A DNA stretch of 64,000 bases from Saussurea involucrata (GCA_033807775.1 CM066312.1:24401696-24465695), one strand, 5' to 3'; counted from the stretch's first letter, positions 10,923 through 22,936 are shown. Translations and numbers: made by a program. The notes: generated from the sequence alone by a model not told the origin.

Positions 10923-12521
10923 TTACATAACTACATCTTTATGACGTAATTTCTTAACCGATCTTTCTAAAATTGCCTCCGGTTCTTCCATACAACGGCT
11001 CTTCTCATTCACTCTCACGTCAGTAAGTGGAATCACATCATTCTCTTCGGCTAAACATTTCCGAAGATAGCAATTATGGAAGGTATTGTGGATCCCTTCC
11101 AATTCAGGTGGAAGATCCAACTGATAAGCTTGAAGTCCCACTCGCTTAGATATGGTGAAAGGTCCTAGAAAACGAGGACTCAACTTTCCACGTTTACCAA
11201 ACCTTATCACACCTTTCCACGAGGATACCTTAAGCATTACGCGCTCCCCAACTTGGAAATCTTTCGGTCTTCTTTTCAGATCGGCATAACTCTTTTGTCG
11301 ATCTTGAGCCTCTTTCATATGCTTTCGAACCTCTTTCACTTTATCAACCATTTGTTGCACAAGTTCAGGACCAACAAATTGCTTTTCTCCAGCTTCCAAC
11401 CAACATACTGGAGTTCTACATTTCCGACCATACAAAGCTTCGAAAGGTGCTATTCCAATGCTGGAATGATAATTATTGTTATACGCAAACTCTACCAAAG
11501 GTAAATGCGTATCCCAGTTACCTCCAAAGTCTAACACACATGACCTGAGCATATCTTCTAAAGTTTGAATGGTTCTTTCACTTTGCCCGTCCGCTTGTGG
11601 ATGATAAGCAGTGCTCAGATTGACTCTCGTACCCAATTCTTCTTGTAGTGACTGCCAAAACCTCGAGGTAAACCAACTATCACTATCAGAAACTATAGAC
11701 ACCGGTATACCATGCCTTGACACCACTTCATCAATATAAAGCTTCGCCAATTTATCTATTGGTGATGCTTCTTTCATTGCCAAAAAGTGAGCACTCTTGG
11801 TCAATCGATCCACGATTACCCATATAGTATCGTTACCCTTTAACGTCCTTGGTAACTTCGTCACAAAATCCATGGTAATCTTCTCCCACTTCCATTCTGG
11901 AATCTCCAAAGATTGTAGACTTTCGTAAGGCCTTTGATGTTCAGCTTTTACTAACGAACATGTCACACACTTTTCTACTATTTGTGCCACATCTAACTTC
12001 ATAGCTGGCCACCAATAGTGTAACTTCAGATCCCTATACATCTTAGTACTTCCAGGATGTATAGAATACTTAGACTTGTGGGCGTCTTCGAGAATTAACT
12101 CCCGATTTCCTCCCGCCTTTGGCCCCCAAACGCGGCCTTGGAACAGTTTGACCACACGACTATCTTCAGTCAGTTGAAGATGTTGCTTGCTCATGACTTC
12201 GTCCTTCAGATTCTCTTCCAATAAAGCTTTCGCTTGTGCCTCTTTTCTTTTTTCAACCAAACTTGATGTCACGTCAATTCTGGCGTTAGTCGTTTTCAAA
12301 CACCCACTATATTCTTTTCTACTTAAAGCATCAACTACAACATTTGCTTTACCGGGATGGTAATGCAATTCACAATCATAATCTTTAAGTAGTTCTAACC
12401 AACGTTGTTGCCTCATATTCAACTCTTTCTGATCAAAGACATGCTTCAAGCTCTTGTGATCAGTGTAAAGTGTGCACTTCGTTCCATACAGATAATGACG
12501 CCACATCTTTAAAGCAAACAC
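10923..12521 (-). pseudogene. Gypsy C RNase H end, integrase and post-integrase region
   Basis: A 532-residue open frame. It begins in RNase H (TDHKSLKHVFDQKELN), followed by an H-H-C-C zinc-binding region (HKSKYSIHPG...CVTCSLVK). The integrase core has D (TMDFVTKL), D (SDSDSWF, where other copies read SDRDSRF) and E (QSERTIQTLEDML). A GPY/F-like module (PRFLGPFTISKRVG) and a pre-chromodomain tail follow. The frame stops at 10923, before the VQWKHH chromodomain core seen in Gypsy E and J. The frame joining it to the upstream RNase H is broken at about 12590. Confidence 0.85.
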
Positions 12522-12586
12522 TACCGCTGCCAGTTCTAAATAATGGGTAGGGTAATTCTTCTCATGTTCTTTGAGTTATCTTGATG

Positions 12587-13480
12587 CTAAGCAATCACCT
12601 TGCCTCGTTGCATCAATACACACCCCAAACCCATCTTTGACGCGTCACTATACACGACTAAATCGTCTGTTCCTTCCGGTATTGCAAGAATAGGAGCTTC
12701 ACACAACTTCTGACGTAAAGTTCTGAAAGCTGACTCTTGCTTTTCAGTCCAAACAAACTTTACATTCTTCCGAGTCAACACGGTCAAAGAAGAAGCAATC
12801 TTTGAGAAGTCTTTGATAAACCTCCGGTAGTAGCCTGCTAGACCCAATAAACTCCTTATTTCCGATGCACTCTTCGGTGTTTCCCAGTTCGTTATTGCTT
12901 CTATCTTTGCCGGATCTACTTTGACTCCTTCCGAAGTTGTCACATGCCCCAGAAATTGTACTTCTTTTAACCAAAATTCACACTTAGAACATTTTGCGTA
13001 CAATTTCTCATTTCTCAGGACTTCCAAGACTTCACGAAGATGGCATTAATGATCGACTTCGTTCTTCGAATAAACAAGTATGTCATCAATGAACACGATG
13101 ACAGACTTGTCTAAAAATGGTCGACATACTCTGTTCATCAGGTCCATGAACACGGCTGGAGCATTACTCAACCCGAATGGCATTACAAGAAATTCATAAT
13201 GCACATACCTCGTTCTGAACGCCGTCTTGGGAATATCTTTATCCCTTACTCGAACCTGATGATATCCCGACCTCAGATCAATCTTTGAAAAGCATCCCGT
13301 ACCTTAGAGTTTATCAAACAAATCATCAATCCTTGGAAGCGGATACTTATTCTTAATCGTCACCTTATTCAGCTCCCGATAGTCGATGCACATTCTCATA
13401 GTGCCATCCATTTTCTTAACAAACAATACCGGAGCTCCACAAGGTGAAGAACTTGGTCTAACAAATCCCTTGTCATGCAG
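12587..13480 (-). pseudogene. Gypsy C reverse transcriptase and start of RNase H
   Basis: The segment 13027-12587 reads through the RT thumb and RNase H start (FLGHV, LLGLAGYYRRFIKDFS, VYSDASKMGLGCVLMQ) and stops at a broken codon near 12587. Upstream, 13028-13480 encodes fragments of the palm, including a FIDD catalytic box near 13080, but in shifting frames. No continuous RT frame remains, so the element cannot make its own enzyme. Confidence 0.8.
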
Positions 13481-15423
13481 TTCTTGAAGTTGTCTTTCAT
13501 TTCGACTGGCGCTAAGCGATACGGTGCACGCGCTATTGGTGTCGATCCAAGGACAAGATCAATACGAAACTCTACTTGTCGTTCAGACGGTAGACCTGGA
13601 AGATCATCGGGGAATATATCTGGGAATTCACGTACTACCTTGATATCTTCCACTTGTTTCTTTTCTTCCTTCACGTCCAGAACATATACTAGGTAGGATG
13701 AACATCCTTTTACCAGACACTTACGCGCTTTTGCAACAGAAATTAACGGAACTTCACCTTTTCTCTTTTCCCCAAAGATGAATACATCATCCTTATCAGT
13801 CATCGGAATCCGAATTAATTTCTTTGCACAAAGAATTTCTGCCTGGTTGATTGTCAGCCAATCCATACCCACAATTACGTCAAATCCTCCAATTTCCATT
13901 AACAACAAGTCAATCGGAAATTTCTTTTCCCCAAATAAAATCAAGCAACCCTCAAGTCTTTCACGAACCAATACTTGACCCCCGTTAGCTATCTCAACTA
14001 CTAAGGCATCTTCCAAGGTAGTGACAGACATAGCTAGCTTGTGATAGAACGATTTCGATACAAACAACAAATTGGCACCACGGTCAAATAAAAGACGTGC
14101 GGGAATGGAATTAACGAGAAATGTACCAGAAACAACATCTTTAGACTCCTTCGCCTCTTCCGCCATCATATGAAATGCCTGACCCATTGGTTTAGGAGCA
14201 TTCGGTTTCTTTTCCTGGTCTCCACCCCTCTTTAACTTCGGGCAGTCTCTTCGGAAGTGTCCGGGTTGTTTACATTCAAAACAAGTCAACCCTTGAACAG
14301 GACAACTTGCTGCTAGATGCCCAGATTTCCCACATTTGAAACACTCATTTGAAACCACTCGGCATGGGCCATAATGCTTACTTCGGCACTTCTGGCACCA
14401 ATTGGGTTCCCGACGGGACTCGTAACGAAGATTTCTACCAAAAGATTTTGATTTCTGAGAAGACTCCGACCGGCCTTCCCACTTTCGTTTCTCTCCCCCT
14501 TGTGTCTTTTCTTCCTTATCTCTGGCATACACTTCTTCTATAACTTTAGCTTCTTCGATCGTCTCTCTCAAAGTTGAAGCTTTGGAATTTCGCACTTGCG
14601 ACATCATGTCAGCCGGTAAGCCCTTCAGATAGGCTTTAATCTTTTCCTTTTCTGTCGGAGCCACATGCCCCACTAGATTCAACTTTTCCATAAATGATTC
14701 AGTGTACTTACGAACAGTCAAAGTACCTTTCTTAAGAGTCCGAAACTCTTCTTCAATCCTATCCATTTCGTTTTCATTACAATATCCCTCTAAAATCTTT
14801 TTCTTGAACGACTCCCAGGTCATAGCAACCAAGACTGGAACTTTCACAGTTGACGTAACAATATTCCACCAAGTCAAAGCGTTGCCTCGCAACATTTGAG
14901 AACCGAACCTGACTTTCGATTCTTCTTCACATTCACATGCTCGAAACGCCTGTTCCATTTCTCTAAGCCAGTTCATACATGCCACTGGATTGTCTGCTCC
15001 GGTAAACTCTGGCGGTTTACAGCTCAGAAACGTCTTATAAGAACAAACTCTTTCCTCCCTCCTGTTTACATTCACCACAGGATTACGAATTGGATTTACT
15101 ACACGAGTACTTGTCTCCGTTCGTTGTAGCTCAGAACTTCGATCATTCATCAGTTTCATGAACATTTCTGATTGTTGTACCATTGCTGTATTCATCATTC
15201 GTATCATATTTTCCATCATGCAAGATTCCATCGTAGAGTCGGATGTCACCGGATTAGAGGTACCGGTACTCGTTCTTTGTGCTTGATTTTCTAATCCTCC
15301 TATTAGAGGTGGCCTCGGCGGACTTTCATGTGTTCCGCCCGTTTCAGGGTGTCTTTCCAAACCCCAGTCAATTACCGCCCTATTCTCCGAAGAATTAGGG
15401 GATCTTGTTGGTGTATTCACCAT
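13396..15423 (-). pseudogene. Gypsy C gag-protease ORF
   Basis: A 685-residue frame when counted from 15453; I prefer the ATG at 15423 (MVNTPTRSP). The retrotransposon Gag domain is at about residues 130-300. Three Cys-rich segments follow at about 353-404 (CQKC..., CFKCGKSGHLAASC, CFECKQPGHFRRDC). The protease region follows at about 450, but its catalytic triplet reads DRG (457-459) where active aspartic proteases have DSG or DTG. The frame then enters the pol linker and shifts near 13495, giving an unrelated tail. Both changes suggest the copy is inactive. Confidence 0.8.
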
Positions 15424-15774
15424 TGTTCTGATATAGCGCAAAGAAATAACCATAAGAAATGGTTACACATATCCAAACACACGAAACGTACTTTACCGTT
15501 CATTAGTCACTGTAACAATTTAGAAACAAGTATGCTTGTGTAACAATATATTCATAATAACAGTAGCTAATTGAAATTGTGAACATACTATACATGAGAA
15601 TTCTCGTTACCCTCGTTACAGTGCTAATTTCACGTATTTCCGTCGACTCTAAGACTATCCCGTCTTAGTACTTTTACCCATATATCACAGATCATAACTT
15701 AATTCATCTCAGCTTAAGTCTAGGTATCTCATTATCATACCTAGTTCGCTTAAACTTTTGCTCTGATACCATAT
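15424..15774 (-). other. Gypsy C leader with primer-binding site
   Basis: There is no ORF. The minus strand reads TGGTATCAGAGC at 15771-15760, complementary to initiator tRNA-Met, with the 5' LTR starting 3 bases away at 15775. Confidence 0.8.
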
Positions 15775-17508
15775 TGTAACACCCTAAAATCAGAGCCAAT
15801 TTGAACCTCAAATTTTAACAATGTATAACAGAATATCATCCAAACTTTTATAAATATAAGAAGAGAATTAACTATAAGGGTTCATATTTACAAATATTGA
15901 ATTCTCCAAATAACCTATTAATCTAATCATGTCAACTATAATCATATTAACTGGGTTTTCTAAGCAATCCATCAAAAAGCCTCATCGTATTAGCTAAATT
16001 CTCCGCTTATCTCAAAAGTTGAATACTTCAAAAGCTCTCGTCGCACATCCCATTACTTCGCTGGTACCTGGTAAGAAAATTTAATTTGAACGATTAGGCT
16101 TACGCCTAGTGAGAACATCCAAATTATAATTAAAACATTAACAACTTTGAAAACTCCGATATCCAAAGCATATAAACAAACCTGGTTCACCACCATTCTT
16201 ACCGTACACGTGCCCATCTCAATGACGGGAACATACCCGATCCCATGAATATGACTAACATTCAGTAAGTCATATCATCACAATCAAGAGCCTACTACGA
16301 ATCATTGCAGATTCTAGATCATTGCTCTTATCCAAGAAATTACAAGTTACTTTATGCCTATTTTCTTGGACTGGAAGTAGAGATTACAATTTACTTTATG
16401 CCTATCTCCGACCTTCCCATAGAAATCAAGAATTACAATTTACTTTATGCCTATCTCCGACCTTCCCATAGAAATCAAGAATTACAATTTACTTTATGCC
16501 TATTCCTCGATGTCTACATTACGAAATGAGAATTACAATTTACTTTATGCCTATTCTCCATTTCCACGTGAACGGGAATTACAAATTACTTTATGTATTT
16601 TCCACGTTACTCATCACCTCTCGAAATGGGATTAACAATCCACATTATAGGTTAACACCTCTCGAAATGGGATTAACTCGAGGCCCATTTCGGAAATTAA
16701 AAGCATATCGGGTTTCGGCCCAGTTCCGGAAATTAAACACACACCGGGCTTCGGCCCAGTTCCGGAATTAAAAGCATACCGGGCTTTCGGCCTAGTTCTA
16801 GAATTCTCACTTCCGGTTTATTACGTCCAATACCGGAACCATTCAGTATCGGAATGCTAACCCAGTTCCGGAACACCCCAAACACCGGATCCAAAGACCC
16901 AATTCCGGAATCCATCTCTTCCGGATCTTAACCCAGTTCCGGAATTCCTTATTTCCGGGACTTCGATATATGCATTCGATTTACGTCAAATTTTGTCGAA
17001 TAAGTTCACCTTAAAACAGTTTATTGATCCGTTTTATATCCAAACAGATTTACCAAATCATACAGACAATTTATATACTTCATCTGATTTAATTTTAACT
17101 GCTAATGTTTAAGATGAATAGATGAACTCACCTGGTTTGCAGTTCTTGACCCTGTTCACTTCAAATCTCCTTTCCTCTACTTCACAACCACAAACGATCA
17201 CCCTTCCAATTTCTCTTCTCTCTCTCTTTTCTTCGTTCTCTCTGAGCTTCTCCTCTGGACCGACTCACAAAACGCTTTTGAGATATTATCTCAAATGATA
17301 TTGCTTACCCTCTCTTAAGGTAATCTCAACTATTGAGAGTTGACCAAACCGACCCCTCAAGTTAATTTTCAACATTATCTTTAATTTTGGTCAAATTACA
17401 ATTTCAACCCTGAAGTTAATAATTACTAATAGTCCACAAACTTAAACTAAATTACAAATCGATCCCATTCATATTAAATATAATATAATAGAAATTCGAG
17501 GTGTTACA
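15775..17508 (-). repeat. 5' LTR of Gypsy C (1734 bp)
   Basis: Same termini as the other LTR (TGTAACACCC...GTGTTACA). The minisatellite at 16335-16600 has one extra ~50-bp unit relative to the left copy. A deletion joins the minisatellite directly to the CCGGAA block near 16675. Confidence 0.85.
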
Positions 17509-17693
17509 ACATATATATAATTTACGGAAATACACGTTGTCGTCTCGGGAATCGTGCCAACCTCAAATTAATCATCAAATCCGAGAAGACGCAAGAAAAT
17601 GGGAATATTCAAGCGATATGTGGGGATACGATGATTGTTTCATGCTTGGTATTCCAACTCCGATCGGTTTACCAACTATTTTTATAAAACTTA
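17509..17693 (+). repeat. Copia B LTR, continuation (left of the MITE)
   Basis: This AT-rich, non-coding stretch continues after the target-site copy ACATA. I assign it to the Copia B LTR only because Gypsy C split that LTR. No gene is seen. Confidence 0.4.
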
Positions 17694-18073
17694 GGGGGCG
17701 TTTGGTTCATCTTAAGCAATGAGAATGAAAATGAAAATGAGAATGTAGGAGAATGGGAATAGGAATGACCATTCCATTGATGCTGTTTGGTTAAACCAAT
17801 ATAATTAATAAAAAATGTTTTATATAATATTATTAATATACATATGTGACATCCAACATGAAAATAAAAAATATTTTCATTTAACATCGAGAAATGAAGG
17901 GACGCATAGAAAAGATGGTTGAGCGGGAATAAGATTTCCATTCCCCCTAATTTGGTTAGGAATGAAAATTAATGGGTTTGGGTAATGAGCCCATTATATT
18001 ATATCAAATCAAACAACACTTTTCATTATCATTCTCATTCTTTACGCCTCAATACTCCCAACCAAACACCCCC
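17694..18073. mobile_element. Tourist-like (PIF/Harbinger) MITE, 380 bp
   Basis: The termini are GGGGGCGTTTGGTT and AACCAAACACCCCC, 13 of 14 complementary. They are flanked by TTA on both sides (17691-17693, 18074-18076), the 3-bp target duplication typical of PIF/Harbinger. The interior is AT-rich with GAATGAAAATG-type subrepeats and no transposase. Confidence 0.8.
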
Positions 18074-18076
18074 TTA

Positions 18077-18798
18077 TTTTTATAAAAATTGAGAGTGGTT
18101 TTTTTTATAAAATGTTTTTCAAAAATTTATATTTTTTATAAAATGATAAAGTTTGTAAAACTTGTTTTTGATGACTTTTTGAAAATTGTTTTTAGTTGGT
18201 GTTTTATAAGCATTTAAAAATGACAAAAACTTTTATACTTGTAGTATACAAGTATTTATACATTTTGCTTTATGTATTTACATATCCAAAATTGTGATAT
18301 TTTATTTTATAAAATCTCTTACACTCAACCACCTATTTATTATCTCTTACACTCAACCTACTCTCACATCAATACTCTTATCATTATCCACTCTCACACT
18401 TCACACACTTAAACACTCTTTCCTTTCACTCGAACATTTTTAAAAAATAAAAGTGAAAAAATGTTTTCTTCCTCTTTTAAAAAACCAACGGCTAAAAGCC
18501 ATTTCTTTTATTTTCTTTCTTTTTTTAAAAGTTTCTTTTCTCTTATATAACTAAGAGAAACTCTCCTCTTGTTGGGGGTTTTCGATATAATATCGAGAGA
18601 GAGAAACAGAGTGACTATTATAACTTGGATAAACGACATAGATCGCGTGAGAGCTCGCTTTCCGTAAGAGATATTTCGACCCTATTCTGCTAGGGTATCA
18701 CGAAATTTTCTCGATGATAATCTCTATGTTTCGGTGTATCGATTAAGGCATAAATCGATTCATACTTATACACCTTAGGAATCGTAACCTTCACCATA
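18077..18798. other. AT-rich non-coding stretch with a TATA box, probably LTR
   Basis: No ORF. It contains CTTATATAACTAAG (TATATAA 18544-18550) followed by a C/T-rich and then GA-rich stretch, the pattern of an LTR U3/R boundary. It may be the rest of the Copia B LTR. I could not find its end with confidence. Confidence 0.35.
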
Positions 18799-19027
18799 TT
18801 GATTCAGGAAATAATATCTCATTTAATGAGATTGATTGTGGAATTAAAGTCGACAGTTACAAATGTGAAAAATCGCACCAGTCTCCGCGCCAGCCAACTG
18901 GCGCCGGCATCAGCGCCAAAACACAATCCAGTGCTTGGCACCAGTCTTGGTGCCAGCCAACTGGCGCCAGCACTAGCCCCGACGGCGCCAGCACACTGGC
19001 CCCGACGCCCAGCTCAAAAAACTACTT
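18799..19027 (+). other. GC-rich repeat patch with a short Ala/Pro-rich ORF
   Basis: An open frame of up to 77 residues (18799-19032) contains repeats such as ASQLAPASAP and ends next to the next element. The DNA holds CCAACTGGCGCC twice and many GGCGCC palindromes, unlike the AT-rich surroundings. It could be the truncated start of another retroelement gag. I do not recognise it. Confidence 0.3.
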
Positions 19028-19197
19028 TGTAACATCCCAATCTTAACCGTCCAACAATCCCGGGTTCTTGTTAGCTTACACGAGTGTCCACTCCACACCT
19101 CCTAACTCATGTTATAGCTTAGTTAACAACCCCATTATTACCTTTGTGAATCCAACTACACAAAATGAACATGACGATTTCACTAAATTCACCAGCA
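19028..19197 (-). repeat. Candidate 3' LTR of Copia D (170 bp)
   Basis: On the plus strand TGTAACATCC...CACCAGCA, directly followed by CTCCCCCATTTT, whose complement is a good polypurine tract (AAAATGGGGGAG) just ahead of the LTR. With no second copy in the window this is an inference from position. Confidence 0.45.
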
Positions 19198-19707
19198 TTC
19201 CTCCCCCATTTTAGTGCAATCCTTGATTCACAAAATAAAATTCAATACAGGTAAACAAACTCATGCATAAATGAAAATATCTAAGAGATTGAATTTCCAT
19301 CTTAGTACATTACACATTTCAAATACTCGAGAATACGGGTGTCCTATGGATTGAACCCGTCAACCCATTTGAGTACCAGAAAATAACATACACATGAATT
19401 TAAATGATTCTCTAAAGTATAAACTTGACACTATACAGGCCATGTGTCCTTATCCATTCGTGAGTGCATCAAAGCCAAGTCCAAGCTTCTTGAAGCGGCC
19501 ACACTTCACACTCATATAGGTAGTTCTTTTCTTCATGCACCTGCACATGCATTTTTTCAAAAGAACGATTGCCTCCTTCACTTACAGTACCGAGCACACA
19601 CCTTGGGATGATCATCTTGTGCTCCAATCTCTTAGAGTGAGCTTTCCCATTGAATTCAACTTCTAACGATGTGTTAGAAGGGAATTGGGTATCTCACTGT
19701 TAGAGAT
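19198..19707 (-). other. Copia D PPT and 3' non-coding region
   Basis: The polypurine tract is at 19210-19198 on the minus strand. The remaining ~500 bp between it and the end of RNase H shows no ORF that I can support. Confidence 0.45.
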
Positions 19708-21534
19708 TTAGATGGACTTTAATCCCATCCCTATCACCGACTTGTGTACCAAGTCCCTAGCTAACCCCTTCGTCAAGTGGTCCGCTAGATTTTGTTGCGA
19801 CCGAACAAATTCAACCGAAATCACCCCATTCGTGATTAGCTCTCGAATCATGCTATGTCTAACACCTAAGTGTCTAGACTTGCCATTATATACTTGACTA
19901 TGAGCTTTAGCCAAAGTAGCCTCACTATCACAACGGATAGAAATGGGTGATATTGGTTTCGGTCATAATGGAATTTCATGGGCCAAATTCCTTAGCCATT
20001 CCGCCTCTTTACCGGCAGCGGCTAATGCCACAAATTCCGACTCCATAGTCGAACTAGTGATGCAAGTTTGCTTCTTGGAAGACCATGAGATGACACCTCC
20101 CCCAAGCAAGTACACCCAACCACTCGTAGAAGAGTGATCTTCCAAATTGGTGATCCAACTTGCATCCGAATATCCCTCTAATATAGAAGGAAACCCGACA
20201 TATGACAAACCATAATCAATGGTTTTCTTCAAGTATTTGTATACTCGTCTTATTGCTTGCCAATGATGAATACTAGGATTACTAGTATACCTACTCAACT
20301 TTCCTATGGCAAAAGCGATATCCGGCCTAGTGCTTGTCATGGCATACATCAAGCATCCAATAGCCTTTGAGTACTCGAGTTGCGACACCGCTTCACCCGA
20401 GTTGGGCATAAGCTTCACACTCGGATCCCATGGAGTACTCACCGGAGAACAATCAAAGCAATTAAATTTCTTTAATACTTTCTCAATGTAATGATATTGC
20501 GTAATTGCAATCCCTTTGTTCTCACGCTTGATCCTTATACCAAGGATCACCTTCGCCTCTCCCATATCTTTCATGGGGAAACACAACGACAAAAACTCTT
20601 TGGTTTTCCCAACTTGATTTTGGTCGGTGCCAAAGATCAACATGTCGTCAACATATAGGCAAATGATTACACCGTTACCGGTTGTGTCAAATTTGCTATA
20701 TACAGACTTGTACGCTTGGTTTATCACAAAGACATTGGACAAGATAACCTCATCAAATTTCTGATGCCATTGTTTGGGTGCTTGTTTCAGCCCATACAAT
20801 GATTTTACAAGTTTACACACCTTATGCTCCATTCCGGGCATAACAAAACCTTCCGGTTGTTTCATGTAAACTTCCTCCTCCAAGTCACCATTCAAGAATG
20901 TCGTTTTGACATCCATTTGGTGAATCACTAAATTGTGGTTAGCTCCTAAGGCTATCAACAATCTAATCGTGGAGATCCTTGCAACCGGGGCATAAGTATC
21001 AAAATAATCGATGCCTTCCCGTTGCCTAAAGCCTCGGATTACTAATCGCGCTTTGAACTTGTCGATTGATCCGTCCGCTTTCATTTTCCTTTTGAAGATC
21101 CACTTGCAACCCAAAGGTTTGCAACCCGGTGGCAAATCCGATAATACCCAAGTATTATTCCCCATGATGGAGTCCATCTCATCATGTATTGCTTCTTTCC
21201 AGAAAGCAACATCTTGAGACTTCATAGCCTCATCAAATGATTTTGGATCCTCCTCAATACTATAACAGTAAAGGAATTGGGATCCAATCTCATCTCTTGA
21301 TCCCTCTACCAAGTATACTTGGAAATCGAGACCAAAGGATTTTTCAATCCTTCCTCTTTTGCTCCTTCGAAGCATCGGAGATTCGGTTGGAACAATTGCT
21401 TGTTCTTCAACCTCACTAGTTTCACTAGTACTTGGAACTATGTCCTTTGGCCTCGGCATTGAAGAGAATCTAGTCTCATAAAAAATTACATTTCTCACCC
21501 AAAGTCTTCCTTTTGCGTTCGAGTAGTCGAACAA
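19708..21534 (-). pseudogene. Copia D reverse transcriptase and RNase H
   Basis: A 523-residue frame (21534-19963) covers the integrase C-terminal tail, the RT start (WKEAIHDEMDSI...TWVL, then GCKWIFKRK), the fingers (VARISTIRLL), the QMDVKTTFLNGDLEEEVYM box, and the catalytic YVDD (ICLYVDDMLIFG). RNase H follows (YSDASWITN, SWSSKKQTCITSSTMESEFVA). An in-frame TGA at 19963-19965 separates the last 68 residues (DHLTKGL...GMGLKSI). In typical copia QMDVKTAFLNG the Ala is here Thr. Apart from that stop the RT-RH frame is intact. Confidence 0.85.
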
Positions 21535-21804
21535 CCGTTCGACAGCCCTAAACTTGAATAAAACTCAAGTTAGGCCTTTGGACCAAAGTTCATACGGGGT
21601 AATCTTGTTCCTTTTATTGGGAACTCGATTCAGCCAAAAACCAAGCCTAGCATGGCTTCACCCCAAAATCCATCAAGCAGTTGCATTTGCATCATAAATC
21701 AATTTATAACATAAAGCAATTTATAAAGCAACATAAAGCAATTCAATTGCATCATAAACAAAATTTGAAACAAAGTTCTTTCATTCAAATTTAACTTAAA
21801 CATG
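21535..21804 (-). pseudogene. Copia D integrase remnant
   Basis: About 200 bp translate in fragments to the integrase C-terminus (the FWGEAM region and NRVPNK). The zinc-binding domain and the DDE core are missing. Around 21690-21770 a short repetitive AT-rich stretch (CATAAA...CAATTT) marks the deletion zone. Confidence 0.55.
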
Positions 21805-22413
21805 TTATTCAACATAAAACCAAATCCTACAAAAGAGCCACCCTTTGACAAGATAAACTTGCCTATATCCTAACTTATTCAAGATGCTACCAGAAATCAA
21901 ATTCTTTCGAATTCGTGGTACAAACAAAACATTAAAAAGTTCAACTATTTTGCCAGAACTAAATTCTAGCCTAACTAAGCCACGTCCAAGAATGGGAGCA
22001 ACCGACTCGTTCCCCATGCGTAGCATTGATCCATCTTCAACCGGTTCCAAGGAGGTGAACCAACGGCGATCTATGCACACATGACTTGTAGAACCCGAGT
22101 CGATCCACCAAGCAACATCATCATCCTACACATAAAAAGATTCGGATATTAGTGGTACATAATTCAAATTTGAATTAAAGTCAAAGTCAAAATTCTGACC
22201 TTGCCGTGGGTTTTGATCCTTGGATCCTTGCCCACCACCACTTGTGCTTGCTCCATTCTTACTTTTGACAACCCGACAATCCCGCTTGAGATGGCCGGTC
22301 ATCCCACAGGTCCAACAGGTTAATTTAACCTTTTTATTGGGCCCTTTCTTGGCTTCATTGAACTTACGTTTTCCCTTGAAGTTGTTAGTCTTTCCCTCTT
22401 CCACCATGTTCAC
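21805..22413 (-). pseudogene. Copia D gag C-terminus, protease and pre-integrase region
   Basis: 22413-22126 carries the zinc knuckle CWTCGMTGHLKRDC (CCHC intact) and a Gly/Asn/Gln-rich linker. Just after it, in a shifted frame, comes the protease WIDSGSTSHV (DSG present). 22080-21805 continues through the pre-integrase region (FNVLFVPRIRKNLISG) and ends at a stop where integrase should begin. Confidence 0.75.
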
Positions 22414-22540
22414 CGAAGGTGCAGAAACCTCCTTTATCTTAGGTTTCTCAGCCTCTTACTCCCGAAGAGATTCCGCTATGCACAAGTGACTACCGAGTTG
22501 TACAAGGGACAACTCTTCCTTCTCATGTTTCAACACGTGT

Positions 22541-22936
22541 TTAAAGTCTTTCCAAGAGGGGGGGGGGCAGTTTATCAATAATACTCGATACGGAGATGGA
22601 TTCATCCATCTTCATATCATGTTGAGCATATTGGCCGAGAATGCGAAGGATCTCGTTATATTGCTCCATCACCGGCCTTGAGTCTACCATCTTGTAATTA
22701 TTGAAATTACTAACCAGGAACTTCTTACTAGAAGCATCCTCCGCCATGTATTTGGACTCGAGAGAGTCCCATAGCTCTTTGGTGGATTCAACGTTTTGAT
22801 AGATATCAAAGAGGGAGTCACACATACCGTTCAAGACGTGGCCACGACAGATGTAGTCGTCGTTCTCCCATTTGCCGCGACGTCGGGTCATCTCCAACGT
22901 CTCGTTTTCCATCATCTCCAACGTCTCGTTTTCCAT
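22541..22936 (-). pseudogene. Copia D gag N-terminal part (UBN2-like)
   Basis: A 131-residue frame with the copia Gag pattern (CDSLFDIYQNVESTKELWDSLESKY...). It starts with a duplicated 24-bp unit (MENETLEM twice, 22889-22936) and lacks the usual first ~60 residues, so it is truncated. A run of G at 22559-22566 marks its downstream break. Confidence 0.65.

Larger units (their letters stand above)
8737..17508 (-). mobile_element. Gypsy C: Ty3/gypsy chromovirus (Tekay/Del-like), degenerate
   Basis: A complete 8.8-kb element on the minus strand: 5' LTR (17508-15775), tRNA-Met primer site, gag-protease, broken RT-RNase H, integrase, PPT and 3' LTR (10790-8737). The LTRs differ by an internal deletion and repeat-number changes, so it is older than Gypsy J. 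The integrase frame reaches the post-integrase region found in Tekay/Del chromoviruses; the chromodomain tail itself is cut by an early stop at 10923. Confidence 0.85.
19028..22936 (-). mobile_element. Copia D: degenerate Ty1/copia element, 5' truncated
   Basis: Minus-strand order: gag (22936-22126), protease/pre-integrase (22125-21805), a short integrase remnant, and RT-RNase H (21534-19708), then a 3' non-coding region and a candidate LTR. The gag lacks its usual N-terminus, and the 5' LTR is absent where Athila sequence begins. Most of integrase is deleted. Confidence 0.8.

Noticed and set aside
17669..17941. 90-residue minus-strand ORF
   Set aside because: It lies almost wholly in the MITE and has no recognisable domain.
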